Positions 24,992 to 34,625 of a stretch of DNA of 64,000 nt are shown here, one piece after another (the first letter of the stretch is position 1; each line of letters starts with the position of its first letter). The stretch is taken from positions 62,001-126,000 of the forward strand of contig CAVSRC010000016.1 of the NCBI GenBank assembly GCA_963730325.1. The letters are read 5' to 3'. The notes under the pieces are model-generated. The model was not told where the DNA came from, made no database searches, and saw only the letters and a list, made by a program, of their open reading frames with translations. Position numbers and translations under genes: made by a program. This stretch comes from CAVSRC01 sp963730325 (GTDB taxonomy: Bacteria; Pseudomonadota; Alphaproteobacteria; Rhizobiales; Kaistiaceae).

Positions 24992-26131
24992 CTATTCCAT
25001 GACGATCTTCGGCGCCTCGCGATGGCTTTCGGCGACGCCGGCCCACACCTTGGCGGCGATCTCGCGGAAGACAGCGGCGTGCGGTCCGTTAGGCTCGGCG
25101 ACCACGATCGGCGTGCCGGCATCGGAGGTCTCGCGGATCGCCATGTCGAGCGGCACCTCGCCGAGGAATGGCGTACCGAGGCGACCGGCCTCGGCCTGGG
25201 CGCCGCCATGGCCGAAGATGTCGTAGCGCTTGCCGGTATCGGGCGCGATGAAATAGCTCATGTTCTCGATGATGCCGAGCACGGGCACGTCGACGCGGCG
25301 GAACATGTTGAGGCCCTTGCGGGCGTCGATGAGGGCGAGGTCTTGCGGCGTCGAGACGATGACCGCGCCGGCGAGCGGCACCTGCTGGGCCATGGTGAGC
25401 TGGGCATCGCCGGTGCCGGGCGGCATGTCGACCACCAGCACGTCGAGTTCGCCCCAGGCGACCTCGCGCAACATCTGCTGCAGCGCCGAGACCACCATCG
25501 GCCCGCGCCAGATCATCGGCGTGTCTTCCTCGACCAGGAAGCCCATCGACATCACCTTGATGCCGTAGGCCTCCATCGGCTTCAGCGTGCGCCCGTCGGC
25601 GACCTCCGGCCGGCCGGAAAGATGCACGAGGCGCGGCAATGAGGGCCCGTAGATATCGGCGTCGAGGATGCCGACGCTGAGCCCGTTCGCCTTGAGCGCC
25701 AGCGCCAGATTGACGGCGCAGGTGGATTTGCCGACGCCGCCCTTGCCGCTGGCCACCGCGACGATGGCCTTGACGCCGGGAACGCCGGCCTTGGCTGTCG
25801 CCGGCGGCGCAGCCGGACGCTGGTTCGGCTGGGGCCGTGGCGGGGGAGAACCGCCTGTCCGGGGGGCCGCAGCGCCCGCCTTGCGCTCGGCGGTGAGCAC
25901 CACCATGGCGCTGGTGACGCCGGGAATGGCCTTGACCGCGGTCTCCGCCGCCTGGCGCATGGGCTCGAAGGCCGAGGCGCGTTCCGCCGGCACGGTGATC
26001 GAGAACATCACCCGCCCGTCGGCGACGACGATGTCGGAGATCATGCCGCGGCGCACAATGTCGCGGTCGTCGTCGGGGCCCCGGATGCTGCTCAACCGGG
26101 AGAGAACTGCTTGCTTGTCGATTTCGGGCAT
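24992..26131 (-). CDS. mrp: Mrp/ApbC-type iron-sulfur cluster carrier ATPase
   Basis: The 379-residue protein has an N-terminal MIP18/DUF59 domain (residues about 1-85), a Pro/Gly/Arg-rich linker (about 90-115) and a P-loop ATPase domain with deviant Walker A KGGVGKST and switch DMPPGTGDAQLT. In the canonical family a CxxC follows ENMSYF and binds the bridging [4Fe-4S] cluster; here the segment reads ENMSYFIAPDTGKRYDIFG, so both Cys are missing. This variant is common in alphaproteobacterial Mrp proteins as I recall. It probably still acts in Fe-S delivery in the cytoplasm, but cluster binding by this site cannot be assumed. It is a monocistronic gene. Confidence 0.88.
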   Translation of the reverse strand: MPEIDKQAVLSRLSSIRGPDDDRDIVRRGMISDIVVADGRVMFSITVPAERASAFEPMRQAAETAVKAIPGVTSAMVVLTAERKAGAAAPRTGGSPPPRPQPNQRPAAPPATAKAGVPGVKAIVAVASGKGGVGKSTCAVNLALALKANGLSVGILDADIYGPSLPRLVHLSGRPEVADGRTLKPMEAYGIKVMSMGFLVEEDTPMIWRGPMVVSALQQMLREVAWGELDVLVVDMPPGTGDAQLTMAQQVPLAGAVIVSTPQDLALIDARKGLNMFRRVDVPVLGIIENMSYFIAPDTGKRYDIFGHGGAQAEAGRLGTPFLGEVPLDMAIRETSDAGTPIVVAEPNGPHAAVFREIAAKVWAGVAESHREAPKIVME

Positions 26132-26353
26132 GGACCGTCGCGATAGCTTGGAGGATCAGGAATTGGGCGCGAACATAGCCGCATCGCCGGGCGGGTCAAC
26201 TTGGCCGCATTCTTGCACGATTTTGGCCGCGTCAAGCGACCAGTTGCCACAAAGCTAGGCTTGGTGGAAATATGGTCACGACAGTTCTCGGGGGGCGCGG
26301 TGCCAGGGGGGCCGTTCCGGCCGAGATCGGTTCTAGACAGTAGAGGAAAAAAA

Positions 26354-27139
26354 ATGCGTAAACCTGTCACCGCCCTGCTGGCGATCGCCGCTATTGCTGC
26401 CGGAACCAGCCTGGCCGCCGCCAAGGACTGGAAAGAAATTCGGGTGGGCACCGACGCCACCTATCCGCCCTTCGAATTGGTCGACGCCAGCGGCGCCTTC
26501 GTCGGCTTCGACATCGAGATCCTGGATGCCATCTGCGCCGACATCGGCGCCAAGTGCACCTATGTCAACCAGGACTTCGATGGCATCATCCCCGCGCTTC
26601 TGGCGGGCAAATTCGACATGATCGACTCCTCGTTGTCGATCACCGACGAGCGCAAGAAGTCGATCGACTTCACCAACAAGTACTACAACACGCCGCCGGC
26701 GATCGTGGCGCGCAAGGATGCCGGCATCAAGGGGACCGGCGTGGACGACCTCGCCGGCAAGATCATCGGCGTGCAGTCCTCGACCACCCACGCCAACTAC
26801 GCCCAGCAGACCTACACCAAGTCGACCGTCAAGCTCTATCCGAGCGCCGACCAGTTCAAGCTGGACCTGATCAACGGCCGTCTCGACGCGGTCAACGACG
26901 ACGTGGTGGTGCTCGACGACTGGCTGAAGGGCTCGCCCGAAGCGCAGGAATGCTGCGAGCGCGTCGGCACGATCAAGATCGTCCCGGCGATCCACGGCGA
27001 GGGCGTCGGCTTCGGCGTGCGCAAGGAAGACCAGGACCTGACAGCGTTGCTCAACAAGGGCATCGCCGACATCCGCGCCAATGGCACCTACAAGAAGATC
27101 AACGACAAGTATTTCGACTTCGACGCCTACGGCGAGTAA
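26354..27139 (+). CDS. Polar amino acid ABC transporter, periplasmic binding protein
   Basis: The 261-residue protein is of the HisJ/ArgT/LAO class: signal peptide to about residue 23 (ending LAAA), then IRVGTDATYPPFELVDASG, FVGFDIEILDAICADIGAKC, LLAGKFDMIDSSLSITDERK, and IGVQSSTTHANYA. The conserved Asp and Arg (TDERKKSIDFT) bind the alpha-amino and carboxylate groups. It captures a basic or polar amino acid. ATG 26354 follows TAGAGGAAAAAA. A strong hairpin separates it from the two permease genes, which follow at 27252. Confidence 0.9.
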   Translation: MRKPVTALLAIAAIAAGTSLAAAKDWKEIRVGTDATYPPFELVDASGAFVGFDIEILDAICADIGAKCTYVNQDFDGIIPALLAGKFDMIDSSLSITDERKKSIDFTNKYYNTPPAIVARKDAGIKGTGVDDLAGKIIGVQSSTTHANYAQQTYTKSTVKLYPSADQFKLDLINGRLDAVNDDVVVLDDWLKGSPEAQECCERVGTIKIVPAIHGEGVGFGVRKEDQDLTALLNKGIADIRANGTYKKINDKYFDFDAYGE

Positions 27140-27147
27140 TTCGACAC

Positions 27148-27177
27148 GAGGCGGCCGGGCCATCGTCCGGCCGCCTC
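27148..27177. terminator. Intercistronic hairpin after the amino acid binding protein
   Basis: An eleven-base-pair perfect stem (GAGGCGGCCGG with CCGGCCGCCTC) around an eight-base loop lies nine bases after the stop. No T run follows. It probably protects the binding-protein message and reduces read-through into the permeases. Confidence 0.75.
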
Positions 27178-27251
27178 ATTGCCTGCCGGTCCTGCCGCGG
27201 GGGTACAGCGGGAGCCGGGCGTAACAAGACCGCGACGGAAGGAACGGGCGG

Positions 27252-27959
27252 TTGGGGGACCTATTCAGCCTGCTTCAGTTCGGCTCCAAGGGCTGGGGTG
27301 ACGAACTCGCTGCAGGCGCCGGAGTTACCATCGCGCTGTCGCTGGCGACGCTGCCGCTTGGCGTGACCGTCGGCTTCTTCATGTCGCTGGCCAAACAGTC
27401 GTCCGATCCGCTCATGCGCCGCGGGGCGGAGATCTACACGACGATCTTTCGCGGCCTGCCGGAACTGCTCACCCTCTTCGTCGTCTATTACGGCGCCCAG
27501 TACGCGGTCTCGACCATGACGCGCGCCGTCTTCGGCAGTCCGATGGAAATCTCGCCGTTTCTGGCCGGCATGGTGGCGCTGGGTCTCGTGCTTTCGGCCT
27601 ATGCGACCGAAGCCTTCGCCTCGGCCTTCCGCGGCATTTCTCGCGGCCAATACGAAGGCGCCTACGCGATCGGGCTGACACGCGTGCAGACGATGGCCTT
27701 TGTCATCGTGCCGCAGCTGATCCGCCTCGCTCTGCCGGCGCTGTCCAACCTCTATCTGTCGATGATGAAGGACACCGCCCTGGTGTCGGCCATCACCCTC
27801 AACGACCTGTTGCGCCAGACGACAGTGGCGGTCGGCTCCACCAAGGAGCCCTTCTTCTTCTATCTGGTCGCCTGTCTGCTCTACCTCGCCATGTCGATTC
27901 TCTCCTCCATAGGCATCTGGCGCATCGACGCCTGGGCATCGCGCGGGGCGCAACGATGA
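27252..27959 (+). CDS. Polar amino acid ABC transporter permease (HisQ-like)
   Basis: The 235-residue membrane protein shows the binding-protein-dependent permease signature in FASAFRGISRGQYEGAYAIGL with the EAA-loop Gly, and GVTIALSLATLPLGVTVGFF at the N-terminus. The start is a TTG at 27252, chosen because the frame's family sequence begins GDLFSLLQFG and the site GGAAGGAAC lies seven bases upstream. The stop overlaps the start of the second permease by four bases. It should form a heterodimer with that protein in the inner membrane. No ATPase gene is present in the cluster. Confidence 0.88.
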   Translation: MGDLFSLLQFGSKGWGDELAAGAGVTIALSLATLPLGVTVGFFMSLAKQSSDPLMRRGAEIYTTIFRGLPELLTLFVVYYGAQYAVSTMTRAVFGSPMEISPFLAGMVALGLVLSAYATEAFASAFRGISRGQYEGAYAIGLTRVQTMAFVIVPQLIRLALPALSNLYLSMMKDTALVSAITLNDLLRQTTVAVGSTKEPFFFYLVACLLYLAMSILSSIGIWRIDAWASRGAQR

Positions 27960-28813
27960 CGACGGTCACCACCGCGGAAGAGGCACCGCCTCCCCGGTCC
28001 GGCAGTCAGGTGACCTGGGCCGGCTATGTCTTCGTCGGATTCTGGATCGTCGTTGCCGTCGGGTTGGTCTTCACGCTCTATCGGAGCCTCGACGCCGACC
28101 GGCTGCACCGTTTCGGGCCCGGCATCGTCGAAGGCTTCTGGACGACCATCAAGCTGTGCGTCCTGTCCCTGACCATCGGCGCGGTCATCTCCATACCGGT
28201 GGCCGCCGGCCGCCTGTCGAAGAACCGGCTGCTCAATTCGCTGGCCTACGGCTACTCCTATTTCTTCCGCGGCACGCCGATCATCGCCCAGCTCTTCCTC
28301 GTCTATTACGGCGCCGGCCAGTTCGTCGGCTTCTTCCGCGCCGCGGGGCTGTGGTGGTTCTTCCGCGATGCGTTCAACTGCGCGGTCTTCGCCTTCGCGC
28401 TCAACACCGCCGCCTATCAGGCGGAGATCCTGTCAGGCGCCTTCCGCGCCGTGCCGGCGGGAAGCTGGGAGGCGTCGCGGGCATTGGCGCTGCCCGGCTT
28501 CATTACCCTGTGGAAGGTCATCCTGCCGCAGGCGCTGATGACCGCGCTCAGGCCCTACGGCAACGAGATGATCTCCATCGTCAAGGCTTCCGCCGTGACC
28601 AGCCTGATCACCGTTCTCGACATCATGGGACAGACCCGCTACGTCTTCTCGCAGACCTACGACATCTCGTTCTACCTGTGGGCGGCGGTGTTCTATCTGA
28701 TCATCGTGGAGACGCTGCGCCGGTCCCTGAACGCGCTCGAGACCCGCATGACCAGACACCTCGCGGTGACGCAAAGGGAGGAGACTCCCGAGGAAGTCAC
28801 CCAGTCGGCGTAG
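27956..28813 (+). CDS. Polar amino acid ABC transporter permease (HisM-like)
   Basis: The 285-residue protein has a long N-terminal cytoplasmic leader (about 20 residues), a first helix YVFVGFWIVVAVGLVFTLY, then EGFWTTIKLCVLSLTIGAVI, RGTPIIAQLFLVYYG and the EAA-like loop YQAEILSGAFRAVPAGSWEA. The ATGA overlap with the upstream gene shows coupled translation. It pairs with the HisQ-like permease; the required ATPase must be encoded elsewhere or shared with another system. The NAD(P)-dependent dehydrogenase downstream follows after 53 bases and may act on the imported compound. Confidence 0.88.
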   Translation: MTTVTTAEEAPPPRSGSQVTWAGYVFVGFWIVVAVGLVFTLYRSLDADRLHRFGPGIVEGFWTTIKLCVLSLTIGAVISIPVAAGRLSKNRLLNSLAYGYSYFFRGTPIIAQLFLVYYGAGQFVGFFRAAGLWWFFRDAFNCAVFAFALNTAAYQAEILSGAFRAVPAGSWEASRALALPGFITLWKVILPQALMTALRPYGNEMISIVKASAVTSLITVLDIMGQTRYVFSQTYDISFYLWAAVFYLIIVETLRRSLNALETRMTRHLAVTQREETPEEVTQSA

Positions 28814-28866
28814 CGAGGCGCAGCGGCCGCGCGCCCTCATTCAGTCTTCGGAAGGACAGGAAAGAC

Positions 28867-29739
28867 ATGGCAAACGTCGCCTTCATCGGCCTCGGCGTGA
28901 TGGGCTATCCGATGGCCGGACATCTGGCCAAACGCGGCGGGCATCAGGTAACGGTCTATAACCGCAATGCCGCCAGGGCCGCCCAATGGGCGTCCGAGAA
29001 TCCGGGCAAGACGGCGCCGACGCCGAAGGCGGCGGCGACGGGCGCCGAGTTCGTCTTCACCTGCGTCGGCAATGACGACGACCTGCGCTCGGTGACGCTC
29101 GATGACGACGGCGCCTTCGCCGGCATGGCGCCGGGCTCCATCTTCATCGACAACACCACGACCTCGGCAGCCGTGGCCTACGAGCTTTACGCGGTCGCCA
29201 GGGAGATGGACGTCGGCTTCCTCGACGCGCCGATTTCCGGCGGCCAGGCCGGTGCCGAGAACGGCCAGCTCACCGTCATGGTCGGCGGCGACCGGGACGT
29301 CTTCGACAAGGCCAGGCCGGTGATCGATTGCTATGCCAAGATGGTCGGCCTGATGGGCCCGGCCGGCGCCGGGCAGCTGACCAAGATGGTCAACCAGATC
29401 TGCATCGCCGGTCTGCTGCAGGGCCTCGCCGAGGGCATCCATTTCGCCAAGAAGGCCGGCCTCGACGTCGAGCAGGTGGTCGGCGTGATCTCCAAGGGCG
29501 CGGCGCAGTCCTGGCAGATGGAAAACCGCTACAAGACGATGGCGGCCGGCGAATTCGACTTCGGCTTCGCCATCGACTGGTTCCGCAAGGATCTCGGCTT
29601 CGCCATCGACGAGGCCCGGCGCAACGGCGCCAAGCTGCCGGTGACGGCGCTGGTCGACCAGTTCTACGCCGAGGTGCAGGCCATGGGCGGCCGGCGCTGG
29701 GACAGCTCCAGCCTGATCGCCCGGCTGGATCGGGACTAG
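28867..29739 (+). CDS. NAD(P)-dependent beta-hydroxyacid dehydrogenase (3-hydroxyisobutyrate dehydrogenase family)
   Basis: The 290-residue enzyme has the Rossmann start VAFIGLGVMGYPMAGHLAK, the substrate motif FLDAPISGGQAGAENGQLTV and the catalytic Lys in GQLTKMVNQICIAG. It oxidises a beta-hydroxyacid (for example 3-hydroxyisobutyrate, tartronate semialdehyde or serine) with NAD(P). It lies 53 bases after an amino acid ABC permease on the same strand with an AAGGACAGGAAAG site, so it may belong to the same transcript and process the imported substrate. Not fused or truncated. Confidence 0.9.
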   Translation: MANVAFIGLGVMGYPMAGHLAKRGGHQVTVYNRNAARAAQWASENPGKTAPTPKAAATGAEFVFTCVGNDDDLRSVTLDDDGAFAGMAPGSIFIDNTTTSAAVAYELYAVAREMDVGFLDAPISGGQAGAENGQLTVMVGGDRDVFDKARPVIDCYAKMVGLMGPAGAGQLTKMVNQICIAGLLQGLAEGIHFAKKAGLDVEQVVGVISKGAAQSWQMENRYKTMAAGEFDFGFAIDWFRKDLGFAIDEARRNGAKLPVTALVDQFYAEVQAMGGRRWDSSSLIARLDRD

Positions 29740-29751
29740 GGCCGCCCTTCC

Positions 29752-30768
29752 CTATCCCGCCGCCAGCCGCTGGCGCAGGACGCTCAGGTGCTGGTGGTAG
29801 ATCGCCTCGTTCTCGATGTCGTCGTTGAAGACGTTGTCGCCGTCGAGCCGAAACTTGTCGATGTTGCGATGGTTGAAGAGCGCCCTGCCCTCACGGTCGC
29901 GCTGCACCATCACCGTGCCGCCGCCCCATTTGTGCTGATCGTTCGGCCGGCCCATGTGGAACGGTCCGTAGGGCATGAAGCCGAAGGGCACGGTGTCGGG
30001 GTCGGCGAGGTTGTTGTAGCCGGTGAGCTTGCCGCCGGCCTTGGCCGCCGCCAGGTTCTGCCAGGCCAGGCGGAACGTGTCCTTGTCTCCCCAGACGTGG
30101 CGATAATAGACGTCCGAACGCCGGTTGAAGTGCAGCACCAGCCCGAGCTCCGACCAGCAGCGCTCCTTGTCGATGAGAAGCTGGCCGGTATCGAACTCCT
30201 CGGCGTCGTTGGGCGGAACGTTGAAGACCTGCCACAACTCGGCCGAGGGGTGCCACACCGAGCAGCGATCGACGCCGAACACGTCGCGCCAGAACAGCGA
30301 GCCCTTCGCCCGGTATTCCGGGTCGTCGAACAGGAAGGCCGGGTCGCGCAGCGGGAAGCTGTCGCAGTCGAGCCAGAGCACCTCACGAAAGGTCGAGCGC
30401 CAGATCGAGAAGGGCTTCAGGGCGAAGCGGGTGACGTCGTCGTCAAGCTGACGCAAGGTCAGCGGCAGGCCAAGCGCCTCGACCAGTTGGCGATGGCGGT
30501 CGGAGAGCTCGCCGGGACGGTGGAATCCTTCGATGGGAAGCGTCACATTGAGGCGCTTGAGTTCCGACAGGAGCACCCAGCACGATGCGAACTCGCGGTC
30601 GAAGACGGTGGTGACGATTCCCTTGCCGCTGTGATCCTTCGGCTGTCTGGCGAACATCTGAACCGCCATCTGCTGGGCTTCGTGGAGGCGTCTCAGCTCG
30701 CGGTCGTCCAAGGAGCGAACCTTTCTACGGGGTGGGTGACATGGCGAAAGTCGCGGCAAGTAGGCCAT
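29752..30768 (-). CDS. GT71-like (MNN1 family) glycosyltransferase
   Basis: The protein, up to 338 residues, has the family block FREVLWLDCDSFPLRDPAFL followed by FDDPEYRAKGSLFWRDVFG, where DxD-like DCD binds the nucleotide sugar metal. This resembles fungal alpha-mannosyltransferases of the MNN1 type. No signal peptide or membrane segment is present, so it may glycosylate something in the cytoplasm. The far upstream ATG at 30768 overlaps the divergent AlkD-like gene start by 28 bases and has no ribosome site. A TTG at 30714 (SLDDREL) with AGAAAGG before it is a plausible alternative start. Downstream is the convergent dehydrogenase, twelve bases away. Confidence 0.75.
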   Translation of the reverse strand: MAYLPRLSPCHPPRRKVRSLDDRELRRLHEAQQMAVQMFARQPKDHSGKGIVTTVFDREFASCWVLLSELKRLNVTLPIEGFHRPGELSDRHRQLVEALGLPLTLRQLDDDVTRFALKPFSIWRSTFREVLWLDCDSFPLRDPAFLFDDPEYRAKGSLFWRDVFGVDRCSVWHPSAELWQVFNVPPNDAEEFDTGQLLIDKERCWSELGLVLHFNRRSDVYYRHVWGDKDTFRLAWQNLAAAKAGGKLTGYNNLADPDTVPFGFMPYGPFHMGRPNDQHKWGGGTVMVQRDREGRALFNHRNIDKFRLDGDNVFNDDIENEAIYHQHLSVLRQRLAAG

Positions 30769-31490
30769 CGGGCCGGCGAAGGGTCAATGCGGTCAACCGC
30801 GATCCGGCAGAGACGGCGGCTCGGATCGTTTCCGAGTTGCGCGCGTTGGGCACGGCGGAGAACCGCGCCGGCATGGCGCATTACGGCATCACCGGCAACA
30901 CCGCCGGTGTGTCGCTTACCGCCATGAAGCCGATCGTGCGGCGCTACGCCCGCGACCATGCGCTTGCCGCGGCGTTGTGGCGGAGCGGCCTGCACGAGGC
31001 GCGCATCATGGCCTGCGACCTCGACGAGCCGGCCATGGTGACGCCCGAGCAGATGGATCAATGGGCGGCGGATTTCGACAACTGGGCGCTCTGCGACGGC
31101 GCCTGCCTGCATCTCTTCGTCAGGACGCCCTTCGTCGAGGAGAAGATCCGGCAATGGGCGAAAGACGAACGCGAATTCGTGCGCCGCGCTGCCTTCTCGC
31201 TGATCGCCACCTATGCCGTCCACGGAAAGACGATTCCGGACAAGACCTTCGCGGGCTTTCTTGAACTGGTCGAGCGCCACGCCAGCGACCCGCGCAATTA
31301 TGTGCGCAAGTCCGTCAACTGGGCGCTCCGCCAGATCGGCAAGCATTCCCAGGCGCTGCACCGGCCGGCGCTGGCGCTGGCCGAGAAGCTCGCCGCTTCC
31401 GACGACACATCGGCACGCTGGATCGGCAAGGACGCTGTGAAGGAGCTGACCGATCCCAGGCAACTCGCGCGGCTTGCCAAGCGCGGCTGA
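30741..31490 (+). CDS. AlkD-like DNA alkylation repair protein (HEAT repeats)
   Basis: The 249-residue protein shows the helical repeats of the DNA alkylation repair (AlkD/AlkC) family: MAHYGITGNTAGVSLTAMKP at the N-terminus, LWRSGLHEARIMACDLDEP, EREFVRRAAFSLIATYAVHG and NYVRKSVNWALRQIG. The Arg/Asp and Trp residues that flip or hold the damaged base in AlkD are in DxxxxDNWALCDGAC. It removes alkylated purines such as 3- or 7-methyl adducts. ATG 30741 is used; the GTG nine bases upstream is also in frame. Its 5' end overlaps the divergent glycosyltransferase reading frame. Confidence 0.85.
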   Translation: MAKVAASRPSGRRRVNAVNRDPAETAARIVSELRALGTAENRAGMAHYGITGNTAGVSLTAMKPIVRRYARDHALAAALWRSGLHEARIMACDLDEPAMVTPEQMDQWAADFDNWALCDGACLHLFVRTPFVEEKIRQWAKDEREFVRRAAFSLIATYAVHGKTIPDKTFAGFLELVERHASDPRNYVRKSVNWALRQIGKHSQALHRPALALAEKLAASDDTSARWIGKDAVKELTDPRQLARLAKRG

Positions 31491-31533
31491 CCGTCAGGTG
31501 CTGCTCTTGGCGCGCAAGTGAAATTCTGATGTC

Positions 31534-31620
31534 TCCTTCGACCTCATCCTGAGGTGCCCGCCCCGTCCTTCGAGGGCTGCCTTCGGCAGCCACCTCAGGA
31601 TGAGGGGCGGCCTCGAAGGA
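31534..31620. repeat. Nested palindromic repeat (RPE-like intergenic element)
   Basis: Three nested inverted repeats share one centre. Outer arms are TCCTTCGA and TCGAAGGA. Middle arms are the perfect 15-mers CCTCATCCTGAGGTG (31542-31556) and CACCTCAGGATGAGG (31591-31605). The inner hairpin is GGCTGCC-TTC-GGCAGCC. The arm CCTCATCCTGAGG is familiar from dispersed intergenic repeats in rhizobial genomes. It lies between two convergent genes and could also end transcription. Confidence 0.8.
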
Positions 31621-31638
31621 TGGAGACGCGATCGGCAG

Positions 31639-32142
31639 TCAGGACGCCTTGGCGCGCGCCTTTTCCTTGTCCTTGTCGATCGCGATGTAGGAGAGCGGAA
31701 GCTCGGTGGTGTACTTGATCTGCTCCATGGCGAAGGTGGTCGACACGTCGGCGATGTCGATGCGCGCGATCAGCCGCTTGTAGAGGTTGTCATAGGCCTC
31801 GATGTCGGGAACGACGACGCGCAGCAGGTAATCCACCTGCCCGGCCATGCGGTAGAACTCGACCACCTCGGGAAAATCCCGGATCACCTCGGCGAAGCGG
31901 CGCAGCCACTCGTCATTGTGCTGGCTGGTGGTGATGGCGACGAAGGCGGTGACCCTGGTGTTGACCTTCTTCGGGTCGAGCAGCGCCACGCGGCCGGTGA
32001 TGACCCCGTCCTCTTCGAGCTTCTGGATGCGCCGCCAGCAGGGCGTCGTCGACAGCCCCACCCGGCGGCCGATCTCGGCAACGGGAACCGTCGCGTCTTC
32101 CTGCAGGATCTGCAGAATCTTGCGGTCGAGGCGGTCGATCAT
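31639..32142 (-). CDS. Lrp/AsnC-family transcriptional regulator
   Basis: The 167-residue protein has an N-terminal helix-turn-helix (MIDRLDRKILQILQEDATVP, then EIGRRVGLSTTPCWRRIQKL) and the C-terminal RAM effector-binding domain (FVAITTSQHNDEWLRRFAEV, VDYLLRVVVPDIEAYDNL). It is longer than most at the C-terminus (KDKEKARAKAS). ATG 32142 is chosen because GAGGATG lies about nine bases upstream and the family starts there. The neighbouring genes do not reveal the regulon. A TGTGG-N9-CCACA palindrome about 40 bases before the start may mediate autoregulation. Confidence 0.9.
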   Translation of the reverse strand: MIDRLDRKILQILQEDATVPVAEIGRRVGLSTTPCWRRIQKLEEDGVITGRVALLDPKKVNTRVTAFVAITTSQHNDEWLRRFAEVIRDFPEVVEFYRMAGQVDYLLRVVVPDIEAYDNLYKRLIARIDIADVSTTFAMEQIKYTTELPLSYIAIDKDKEKARAKAS

Positions 32143-32181
32143 GCCATCATCCTCGCGATCTGATTTCACATCGCCCATATT

Positions 32182-32200
32182 TGTGGGATATTTTGCCACA
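32182..32200. promoter_or_regulatory. Candidate operator TGTGG-N9-CCACA before the Lrp-type gene
   Basis: A perfect five-base inverted repeat with an AT-rich nine-base centre, about 40 bases upstream of the Lrp-type start codon and in the only AT-rich stretch of the gap. Lrp-family regulators often bind such sites upstream of their own gene. Confidence 0.45.
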
Positions 32201-32245
32201 TAGAGCGCGAAAGCGCGGCGTCTATAGAAACGAATTTCCTGCCTG

Positions 32246-32893
32246 TCAATGCGCGCGCGGTCCGAGGCGCTCGGCGACGGCCCGCCTGACGACCGGCAGC
32301 AGCTCGGCCTCGAACCAGGGGTTCTTCCTGATCCAGGCATTGTTGCGCCACGACGGGTGGGGCAGCGGGATGACCGTCGGCCGGCTGGTGGCGGCCATGA
32401 TCTCGCGCCAGTCGGCAACCGTTTCGGTCAGGGTCCCGCGTGCCAGCGGCCCGAGATGCCAGGCATGGGCGTAGGCACCGACGGCAAGCATGAGGTCGAT
32501 CCCGGGCAGTGCGGCGAACAGGGCCGCCCGCCAGGCCGGCGCGCATTCGCGCCGCGGCGGCAGGTCGGCGCCGCGCGCGTCCTGCCCCGGAAAGCAGAAG
32601 CCCATGGGCACGATGGCGACGCGGCCGACGTCGTAGAACGTGTCGGAATCCACGCCGAGCCAGGCGCGCAGGCGGTCGCCGGAGGGGTCGGTGAAGGGCA
32701 CGCCCGAGGCATGGACGCGCGTGCCCGGCGCCTGGCCGACGATGCAGACGGTGGCGGTCGGCGAGACGCGCAGCACCGGGCGCGGCTCGTGGGGCAGCGG
32801 CGCGCCGTCCGGCCGATCGCGGCAAATGCGGCAGGCGCGGATGGCGGTGACCAGCGCCTCGAGATCGCCCGGCCGGCTAACTCCCTGCTGCAT
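32246..32893 (-). CDS. Uracil-DNA glycosylase superfamily protein
   Basis: The 215-residue protein has the superfamily motif A in the form CIVGQAPGTRVHASGVPFTD and motif B HPSWRNN near residue 180. Its N-terminus has only one CxxC (ACRICRD) and lacks the full four-Cys set that binds [4Fe-4S] in family 4 enzymes, so it may be a cluster-free member. It should excise uracil or a related damaged base. ATG 32893 (MQQGVSRPGD) is preferred over an Arg-rich upstream extension, though its ribosome site is weak. The Lrp-type gene follows about 100 bases downstream on the same strand. Confidence 0.82.
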   Translation of the reverse strand: MQQGVSRPGDLEALVTAIRACRICRDRPDGAPLPHEPRPVLRVSPTATVCIVGQAPGTRVHASGVPFTDPSGDRLRAWLGVDSDTFYDVGRVAIVPMGFCFPGQDARGADLPPRRECAPAWRAALFAALPGIDLMLAVGAYAHAWHLGPLARGTLTETVADWREIMAATSRPTVIPLPHPSWRNNAWIRKNPWFEAELLPVVRRAVAERLGPRAH

Positions 32894-33017
32894 TTCGCAT
32901 TTACCCGCGGTTAACCATGATGCTGAGCAGCAAATTAAGTCCCTCCTGCGATGATGCACACTCGTTCCTGGCCGAATTCCTGCCGGGCGTTTCCATCAGG
33001 GTCATTTGCACGGGACT

Positions 33018-34568
<1,551 letters not shown>

Positions 34569-34625
34569 CCCGGTCTTTACGCCACCGCGCCGCAGGATAG
34601 CGAAAGGCATCGCAGCACCCGCTTT

